Part shown: positions 6,200 to 10,962 of the stretch, one piece after another | How the letters are laid out: every line of letters starts with the position of its first letter | Position numbering within the stretch: the stretch's first letter is position 1 | Assembly (NCBI GenBank): GCA_027013765.1 | Contig: JALWGG010000155.1 | Coordinates: 1-10,962, forward strand | From: Acidilobaceae archaeon | Lineage (GTDB): Archaea; Thermoproteota; Thermoprotei_A; Sulfolobales; Acidilobaceae | Direction: 5' to 3' | DNA: 10,962 nt | Position numbers and translations under genes: made by a program | Notes under the pieces: model-generated | Told to the model about the DNA's origin: nothing | Databases searched by the model: none | Seen by the model: the letters and a program-made list of their open reading frames with translations, nothing else

Positions 6200-6205
6200 T
6201 ATAAA
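6200..6205 (+). promoter_or_regulatory. TATA box for the S16 protease gene
   Basis: A consensus TATAAA lies two bases after the lplA stop codon. A start of transcription near 6227-6230 is predicted, leaving a leader of about 12 bases with a purine-rich GGGGGTAAGG just ahead of the GTG at 6242. Confidence 0.55.
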
Positions 6206-6212
6206 CCCTAGG

Positions 6213-6235
6213 CCCCCATGCATTGCCTGTGGGGG
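6213..6235 (+). repeat. G/C-rich inverted repeat between the lipoylation operon and the protease gene
   Basis: CCCCCA (6213-6218) pairs with TGGGGG (6230-6235) around an 11-base loop. It could end the lipoylation transcript, but no T-run follows, so a terminator is not established. Its right arm lies at the expected start of the protease transcript. Confidence 0.3.
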
Positions 6236-6241
6236 TAAGGT

Positions 6242-8086
6242 GTGAGGCCTGCCATAATACTGCTACTACTCCTAGTGATGCAGCTTGCATACCCTGCAAG
6301 CTCATACACACAGGGCTCATGGTCACGGGAATGCACCATACATATAGCAGCTGTCTCAAGTAGCGGGAGGGGTGTTGTGAGCAACCTAACAGTTAGAGTA
6401 GAATACCCCGGCTCGGGGAGGGTCTATATAAGTACAAGCCCAGCCACAGAAATAGACACTCAGGGAGCGGCAAGGATAGCGGCGTTCGCATCAACACTAG
6501 TCCTAGGACTAGACTTCAACAGCTACAACTTCTACTACCAGCTAGATGCTCCAAGCATAATAGTAGGAGGTCCTAGCGCTGGAGCTGCAATGGCCGCAGC
6601 CACTATAGCAGCACTGCAAGGCGTGGAATGCTCCACAAACAACGTGGCCACTGGCATGGTTTATGTAGACTCGACCATAGGGCCCGTTGGCGGGTTGAAG
6701 GAGAAGCTTGAGGCCGTTGCAGAGACAGGTGGAAAGGCCTTCATCGTCCCTAAGGGTCAGCTTGTATACACGTCATATGAGAGGGTGGTGGAGAGGATAG
6801 GCCCATTCGCGATAGTCAGAGCGGTCCCTGTAAAGGTGAACCTCTCCAGCGAGGGGGAGAGGCTCGGGGTCAAGGTCCTCCAGGCGGGGACCGTGTCTGA
6901 CGTTGCCAGAAATCTACTGGGTAATCTACTGGGTATAGAGATCCGGGTTAATGCCAGCAGGAGCCCTGCCCCTGCAGCAGGTCTGGAGGACGTGTATAGA
7001 GAATTGCGTAGGGTATATGACGGCCTAGTTGAAGATGTGCCTAGGGATAGGGGGTTGAGGGGCTATATTGAAGAGGCCAGGCATTATAGGGATGAGGCCG
7101 AGGACCTCGCGTCCAAGGGGCTATACATGCCTGCAACACAGCTTATATCCAGCGCGATCAGCAGGCTAAAAGCCGCTTATTGGGTGAAGGAGGTAGCAGG
7201 GAATAACATGAACGCGACTCCTGTCATAGCCAGGGTTGAGGAGGAGCTGAATAAGACTATAGACGCCGTATACACGGGTAGATCAGAATCCACGGGGATG
7301 GCGGGGATACTCCTGTGGGTGGCGGTGTCAGAGTATAGAGACGCGGTATCCAGGACCACCAATGGCACGGTAGGCACGGTGCTAACGATCAGGGGTAGGG
7401 TGATGGATACAACTCCGATAGAATTACTGGCGGAAGCCTACACAGACTCTCTCAGGGCGAGGCTAATAGCGGGCCTAGACTGGCCTGAGCCTGTTGGGAT
7501 AGATGGCAAGAGCCTAGTGCTGGCGAGCCTTGCGAAGAGTGTGACGGCATACGCGTCAAGCCTGCTACAGGAGGCTGGCAGGTCCTCGGCCGGGGTAGAT
7601 ATAGCAGCAGAGCTCACTGTATCATCGGAGCTAGAGGAGCACAGGGTAGTGTCTGCATACCTATCCATGGCGGCCGCTGCATTAGCAACTGCAGCCATAC
7701 ACGCATTATTCGACGGCAACCTGCTACTAGGGGACGCGGAGGCTGTTGCAAGGTACCTAGCATCAGAGACAGGGTCCAGGCTGGCATCAGCGCTGCTCCA
7801 AAACTATGAATACTATAAGAGTATAGGGGAGGTTGAAGCCGCATGGAGGAGCCTAGACCTAGCCATACTAGCATCATGGATGCTCCTCAAGCCTACAACC
7901 AGCACTCCCAACCCCCAGACAGCCTCCGGAGCCCCTACAAGCCACACAGTCACGGTGACCAAATCCACAACCGAGACAATTACCAGGATCGAGGGCCCAC
8001 CACAGCTAAGCACGCTTGTTGTAGGACTATTGATAGGGATACTAATAGGGTCATTCATAGGGATCACATCATCCAGGAGAAGCTAG
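6242..8086 (+). CDS. Secreted, membrane-anchored Lon-like (S16) serine protease
   Basis: This gene encodes 614 residues. An N-terminal signal peptide is clear: Arg then a leucine-rich core (5-16) and a likely cleavage near PASSYT. The S16 protease domain (about 30-200) has the catalytic Ser112 in GGPSAGAAMA and Lys153 in GPVGGLKEKLEAVAE, the Lon Ser-Lys dyad with normal spacing. No AAA+ ATPase domain is present. A long helical region (about 240-545) follows, then a Ser/Thr-rich linker (about 550-588), a membrane helix TLVVGLLIGILIGSFIG (591-607) and a short basic tail. The protease would thus sit outside the cell, tethered by its C-terminus. It matches the predicted archaeal serine protease group (COG1750 type). 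The substrate is unknown. The GTG start gives the signal peptide, and the ATG at 6218 hits a stop at once. It has its own TATA box. Confidence 0.88.
   Translation: MRPAIILLLLLVMQLAYPASSYTQGSWSRECTIHIAAVSSSGRGVVSNLTVRVEYPGSGRVYISTSPATEIDTQGAARIAAFASTLVLGLDFNSYNFYYQLDAPSIIVGGPSAGAAMAAATIAALQGVECSTNNVATGMVYVDSTIGPVGGLKEKLEAVAETGGKAFIVPKGQLVYTSYERVVERIGPFAIVRAVPVKVNLSSEGERLGVKVLQAGTVSDVARNLLGNLLGIEIRVNASRSPAPAAGLEDVYRELRRVYDGLVEDVPRDRGLRGYIEEARHYRDEAEDLASKGLYMPATQLISSAISRLKAAYWVKEVAGNNMNATPVIARVEEELNKTIDAVYTGRSESTGMAGILLWVAVSEYRDAVSRTTNGTVGTVLTIRGRVMDTTPIELLAEAYTDSLRARLIAGLDWPEPVGIDGKSLVLASLAKSVTAYASSLLQEAGRSSAGVDIAAELTVSSELEEHRVVSAYLSMAAAALATAAIHALFDGNLLLGDAEAVARYLASETGSRLASALLQNYEYYKSIGEVEAAWRSLDLAILASWMLLKPTTSTPNPQTASGAPTSHTVTVTKSTTETITRIEGPPQLSTLVVGLLIGILIGSFIGITSSRRS
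6911..6934 (+). repeat. Exact 12-bp tandem duplication inside the protease gene
   Basis: AATCTACTGGGT occurs twice in a row, at 6911-6922 and 6923-6934. It encodes NLLGNLLG at the border between the protease domain and the helical region. The copies are identical at every third position, which suggests a recent in-frame slippage event. Confidence 0.6.
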
Positions 8087-8105
8087 CAGGTGGGAGGGTG
8101 CATAT

Positions 8106-9032
8106 ATGAGGCTCAGCCTTGTAAACCTATTCGACCCATGGGGCAGCAGCCTATGCACGTGCCCCGTCAAGTACAGCCTCAACCCGTATACAGGGTGCAG
8201 CATAGCCTGCAGGTACTGCTATGCAACAGCGTATATAGGGGAGAAACCAAGCACGCCTAAGAAGGACGTGGTTAGAAGACTATACAGGGACCTGTTAAGG
8301 ATGGACCCACGGATACCGATAAACATTGGGACGAGCAGCGATCCCTATCCGCCGGAGGAGGAGCGGATAGGGTTAACCCGGAGGATCCTGGAGGTCCTAG
8401 TGCCTCAAGGTAGGAGGATCTTGATAACGACTAAGGGCACAATGTATGCTACACGGGATATAGACATCATCTCCAGGGGTAATGTAGCGGTCACACCGTC
8501 AATAACGATGCTTGATGAGAAGTGGTCTAGGATTGTGGAGCCACACGCGCCACTTCAGAGGGATAGGATTGAAGCCCTAAAGGCTGTTGCAAGCCACGGC
8601 GTCCCGGTGGGGGTTAGAGTAGACCCAGTAATCCCATATATTAATGATGACCCTTCAATGCTTAGAGAACTCGTGTCTAGAGTGTGGGAGGCTGGCGCCT
8701 CATTCATAGTCACATCAACATACAAGGCTAGGCCGGACAACCTAGCTAGGATGAGGAGGCTCCCGGAGGTCGGTGAGAGGATATATAGACTTTACAGGGA
8801 GAAGGGAGTCAGGGTCAACGGGTACCTTTACCTGCCGCGGAGGGAGAGGGAGGAGTTGTTAAAACCGGTGGTGGAGGAGGCTAGGAGGCTCGGCATGGAG
8901 TATGCAACGTGTAGGGAGGGCCTTACCGGTAGGTACTGGTTTAATGCCAAGAGCTGTGACGGGGTACACCTAATACCATCCCGGATTAAGCCTAGCGGTA
9001 TTCAGGGATCTAAGCGGTTATTAGGTGTATAA
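8106..9032 (+). CDS. Radical SAM protein of the spore-photoproduct-lyase-like family (COG1533 type)
   Basis: This gene encodes 308 residues. The cluster motif CX3CX2C is Cys31, Cys35, Cys38 in NPYTGCSIACRYCYA, the usual opening of the SplB-like radical SAM group. Further family features are the strand NIGTSSDPYPPEE (73-85), the TTKG turn (108-111), and GVRVDPVIPYIND (168-180). The family binds a [4Fe-4S] cluster and cleaves S-adenosylmethionine. Real spore photoproduct lyases are bacterial, and the archaeal members have no settled substrate, so DNA repair should not be assumed. Cysteines at 17, 19, 271 and 287 lie outside the motif. The ATG follows GGTGGGAGGGTG by a few bases, a strong ribosome binding site, and lies 19 bases after the protease stop, so the two genes probably share a transcript. 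Confidence 0.85.
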   Translation: MRLSLVNLFDPWGSSLCTCPVKYSLNPYTGCSIACRYCYATAYIGEKPSTPKKDVVRRLYRDLLRMDPRIPINIGTSSDPYPPEEERIGLTRRILEVLVPQGRRILITTKGTMYATRDIDIISRGNVAVTPSITMLDEKWSRIVEPHAPLQRDRIEALKAVASHGVPVGVRVDPVIPYINDDPSMLRELVSRVWEAGASFIVTSTYKARPDNLARMRRLPEVGERIYRLYREKGVRVNGYLYLPRREREELLKPVVEEARRLGMEYATCREGLTGRYWFNAKSCDGVHLIPSRIKPSGIQGSKRLLGV

Positions 9033-9033
9033 A
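9028..9033 (+). promoter_or_regulatory. TATA box for the PAP2 gene, overlapping the preceding stop codon
   Basis: TATAAA overlaps the TAA (9030-9032) that ends the radical SAM gene. Its centre lies about 22 bases before the GTG at 9052, so transcription should start at or just beside that codon. No Shine-Dalgarno sequence is present, which fits a leaderless message. Confidence 0.5.
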
Positions 9034-9051
9034 CATAGAATTCATTAATGC

Positions 9052-9804
9052 GTGATAGTATTGGACTGGTCTAGGAGAGCCACGGCGACGGCATCAATTA
9101 TGCTTGGAATAGGTATATTAGCATGCGTCCTAGACAGTATCGAGGTCTGCAAGGTAATAACGCATACAGGCGGGGCCGGGGCTATGATAACGGTCTCACT
9201 CATCCTATTACTTGTAGATGCAGAAAGGTGGCTCCCATTACCTGTAGGACTCATAGCATCATCCACGGTAACAGTTATTCTAAAGACGGTTATAGACGCT
9301 CCCAGGCCCCCCTCAGACCTGTGGCTAGTGGATGCTGAGGGCGGGAGTATGCCCAGCGGTCATGCAGCAGCTACGGCAGCCTTCTGGACCCTCCTGTACC
9401 TGTCGACAAGGCGGAGGGAGGTAATCCTGGTGGGGGTGATGCATACATTAGCGGTATCACTGAGCAGGGTAATGCTTAGGGTCCACTATCCTGCAGATGT
9501 GGTCGTCGGCATGATCCAGGGCCCGCTTGTTGCATCTATTGCATGGGTCCTATACTCTCGTGGATACGCGTTTATCATCCTAGTATTATCCTCCATATCA
9601 TCAGTTATAGTAGTATTATATGAGCCAGGCTATAAGACCCCCCTTCTAATCCTAGCACTATCGCTCCTACTATTGGTTGTATACCTCAGGTCCTCGCGCG
9701 GAACCTCCTACCACTCCTCACAAGCAAGCCACGTTCCGCGAGCCGGTTCAGGATCCTCCATGCGCTCGTCTTCGGGATCCCAAGCTCCCTTGAGATATCT
9801 GTAG
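9052..9804 (+). CDS. PAP2-family membrane phosphatase
   Basis: This gene encodes 250 residues, mostly membrane helices (about 13-28, 43-56, 62-80, 105-117, 124-138, 152-168, 172-190, 197-213). The three PAP2 signatures are complete: KX6RP at Lys78-Arg85-Pro86, PSGH at 101-104, and SRX5HX3D at Ser138-Arg139-His145-Asp149. These enzymes remove phosphate from lipid phosphates or polyprenyl diphosphates. In archaea, recycling of dolichyl diphosphate or handling of lipid precursors are the usual guesses, and the sequence does not decide. After the last helix a Ser- and Arg-rich tail (about 214-250) is encoded by DNA that is also the antisense of the convergent regulator gene, so the tail may have arisen by stop-codon loss. 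A GTG start is used, fitting the TATA spacing. Confidence 0.85.
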   Translation: MIVLDWSRRATATASIMLGIGILACVLDSIEVCKVITHTGGAGAMITVSLILLLVDAERWLPLPVGLIASSTVTVILKTVIDAPRPPSDLWLVDAEGGSMPSGHAAATAAFWTLLYLSTRRREVILVGVMHTLAVSLSRVMLRVHYPADVVVGMIQGPLVASIAWVLYSRGYAFIILVLSSISSVIVVLYEPGYKTPLLILALSLLLLVVYLRSSRGTSYHSSQASHVPRAGSGSSMRSSSGSQAPLRYL

Positions 9805-10360
9805 GGCCAGCCTCCCCGAGCTCCTTTACAGCCTCATATACAAGCATCTCCCTGCCAGACAGGCTCCTCAGCTTCTCCAGCGCCTCCAGAGGGGCCTCAA
9901 CGTATCCCTGCTCTACGTCATGCTCTATACTTACAATTACATTTCTGGGAGGCGGTGATGGTAGTAGTAGGGCTGCTGATAGTAGTGTTGCTCCTATAAT
10001 TCTGAGGCCCCCAGTTATGCATACTATCACGTATCCGCTCCTAGCCTTTTCAAGGATGAGCCTTCTGAGGTCCTCAATATTCTGTAGGTACCTGTAGGGA
10101 TTCATTCTTTCCAGCCTGGGCTCTATACCCATATATCCGAGAACCTTGACGGCCTGTCTGAATGCGTTAGACACTCTCTCCTCGGAATACTCATCTGTAG
10201 GTGTTGCAGTATATAGCGTCACACCACCGATCCTGAACCTTGTAGAGTACCTGAGTGTGCATCTAACTATGTACTTCTCCTCGAATCCTAAGGTTGCTAT
10301 GATCCATGCCGGGGGCAGGTCCACGTTCCACTCACCGGTACTTCCATTATGTTGTTTCAT
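9686..10360 (-). CDS. csa3: CARF-domain winged-helix transcription regulator, Csa3-like
   Basis: This gene encodes 224 residues. The N-terminal CARF domain (about 17-150) has the opening strand and loop WIIATLGFEEKYIVR (19-33) and the ligand-site motif VIVCITGGLRIIGATLLSAA (111-130) typical of Csa3, where cyclic oligoadenylate is thought to bind. The C-terminal winged helix (about 168-220) reads VYEAVKELGEAGPTDISREL and then the recognition helix KTSAWRILNRLAERGLL. In crenarchaea Csa3 proteins control CRISPR adaptation and interference genes in response to cyclic oligonucleotides. No array or cas effector gene is present in this window, so it may be an orphan regulator or the edge of a locus to the right. 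It diverges from the operon at 10478. Its last ~39 codons, in the DNA-binding domain, overlap the PAP2 gene tail. A better symbol may apply if it is not a true Csa3. Confidence 0.78.
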   Translation of the reverse strand: MKQHNGSTGEWNVDLPPAWIIATLGFEEKYIVRCTLRYSTRFRIGGVTLYTATPTDEYSEERVSNAFRQAVKVLGYMGIEPRLERMNPYRYLQNIEDLRRLILEKARSGYVIVCITGGLRIIGATLLSAALLLPSPPPRNVIVSIEHDVEQGYVEAPLEALEKLRSLSGREMLVYEAVKELGEAGPTDISRELGIPKTSAWRILNRLAERGLLVRSGRRFRART

Positions 10361-10477
10361 CGGGGTTAAAACGTGTCAGAGAGCGCTTTGTTTCAAAAAT
10401 AGTAACGAGTTACGCTCTAATAGGAACAGGAAAAATTTATTAGTACTAAGAGCGGATATACGGCGTGGTGTACACAT
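10361..10477. promoter_or_regulatory. Divergent promoter region between the CARF regulator and the four-cysteine protein operon
   Basis: Two opposed TATA-like boxes are visible. TATTTTTG on the minus strand (10401-10394) would start the regulator about 12 bases before its ATG. AAATTTATTA on the plus strand (core 10436-10441) would start the right-hand operon about 14 bases before its ATG at 10478, with GGTG at 10467-10470 as ribosome binding site. The inverted repeat GTAAC-GA-GTTAC (10402-10413) touches the minus-strand TATA box. A second pair, AGAGCG (10380-10385) and CGCTCT (10413-10418), flanks it. The region is clearly more AT-rich than its surroundings. Autoregulation by the CARF protein through these repeats is inference. 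Confidence 0.5.
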
Positions 10478-10936
10478 ATGGATCATAAATATCTACTGAA
10501 GGATTTCAAAGGAATAATATCACTATTAGAGTTCTACTCTAAAAGGGGGGAATACGGGATAATAGATAAGATAGGTCTAGCATTATCGCCACAGCAAGTA
10601 GTAGACGCATTATATGAAGCACTAAGAATAATAAATGTGCTGGAGTCAAAGAAGATTATAGTAAGGCTGAGATATAAGGAAGGGGATCTTGAGAGAGAGG
10701 CACTGGTCACCTGCTGCGATTATGGGAGCGAGGAGGACTACCCGGCGGGGGTTAAGGGAATAGTAGTTGAGGTGGTCCATGGTGATATAGAGGTTGGAAG
10801 GAGGATCTCTTGCTTGGAGTGCCCTGAGAGGCCTAGCAAGGAAGAGATCGACCTATTATACAAGTACCTAAGCGAGGACCAGGAGGAGGGTATGAGAATC
10901 GTTAAGAGTATAGCAACACTTGCACTTGCTGGATAA
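10478..10936 (+). CDS. Unrecognised 152-residue protein with four cysteines
   Basis: I do not recognise this family. The N-terminal third (1-58) is predicted helical, with LLKDFKGIISLLEFY and PQQVVDALYEALRIINVLES. A central part (59-110) alternates short strands (KIIVRLRY, GIVVEVV, DIEVGRR). A C-terminal acidic helical part (119-150) ends in IVKSIATLALAG. Cys79-Cys80 (TCCDYG) and Cys112-Cys115 (SCLECPERP) could form a zinc or iron-sulfur site. There is no signal peptide or clear membrane helix. The first ~200 bases are visibly richer in A and T than most of the window, so transfer from elsewhere is possible. The gene diverges from the CARF regulator and has a good TATA box, so it is the leading candidate for that regulator's target. 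Another gene follows at once. Confidence 0.75.
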   Translation: MDHKYLLKDFKGIISLLEFYSKRGEYGIIDKIGLALSPQQVVDALYEALRIINVLESKKIIVRLRYKEGDLEREALVTCCDYGSEEDYPAGVKGIVVEVVHGDIEVGRRISCLECPERPSKEEIDLLYKYLSEDQEEGMRIVKSIATLALAG

Positions 10937-10962
10937 TGGGGTGGGAAGGTATGGTATATCTT
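10936..10962 (+). CDS. 5' end of the next gene in the four-cysteine protein operon
   Basis: An open frame starts with ATG at 10936, overlapping the preceding TAA stop by one base (TAATG), or with an in-frame ATG at 10951. The latter is preceded by GGGAAGG, a good ribosome binding site, and begins MVYL. Either start places the gene in the same transcript as the protein before it. The rest lies outside the window, so nothing can be said about its function. Confidence 0.45.

Noticed and set aside
6213..6235. An intrinsic terminator after the lipoylation operon
   Set aside because: The stem is followed by GGGGTAAGG rather than a T-run, and it overlaps the next promoter and leader, so I list it only as an inverted repeat.
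10361..10477. A CRISPR repeat or leader next to the Csa3-like gene
   Set aside because: No unit is repeated at regular spacing; only short inverted repeats between two promoters are present.

Overview
This window looks like the chromosome of a hyperthermophilic crenarchaeon (Thermoproteota, probably in or near Desulfurococcales/Acidilobales). The grounds are codon use rich in AGG/AGA and ATA, many GTG starts, TATA-box promoters placed for leaderless or very short-leader transcripts, an SSV-type integrase, an archaeal tRNA-Leu fragment, and archaeal families such as a Csa3-like CARF regulator and a membrane-anchored Lon-type protease. I do not assign a genus.

Left part (1-1640): the 3' end of an unidentified gene, a small winged-helix protein, and, convergent with it, a full-length tyrosine integrase of the SSV type. 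The integrase reading frame contains the 3' half of a tRNA-Leu(UAA) gene, which is the expected attachment core. In a normally integrated element this gene would be cut in two at that core; here it is whole.

Middle left (1638-3506): a large membrane protein kinase with coiled coils, about four membrane segments, a cysteine-rich glycine loop and non-canonical HGD and DFS motifs.

Middle (3534-6197): a compact lipoylation operon. It encodes a free-standing lipoyl carrier domain, lipoyl synthase (LipA), an octanoyl/lipoyl transferase with an active-site cysteine (LipM/LipL-like), and an LplA-like lipoate-protein ligase. The genes overlap or nearly touch. Together they could load, convert and relay lipoyl groups without acyl carrier protein, although no lipoate-dependent enzyme complex is in the window.

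Middle right (6242-9804): a secreted or membrane-anchored S16 (Lon-like) protease with its own TATA promoter, a spore-photoproduct-lyase-like radical SAM protein 19 bases downstream, and a PAP2 membrane phosphatase with its own leaderless promoter. The PAP2 gene overlaps the convergent regulator gene tail-to-tail by 119 bases.

Right end (9686-10962): a CARF plus winged-helix regulator of the Csa3 type, transcribed divergently from an operon that starts with an unrecognised 152-residue protein with four cysteines and continues off the window. The intergenic region holds two opposed TATA boxes and a palindrome. No CRISPR array or cas effector gene is visible here.
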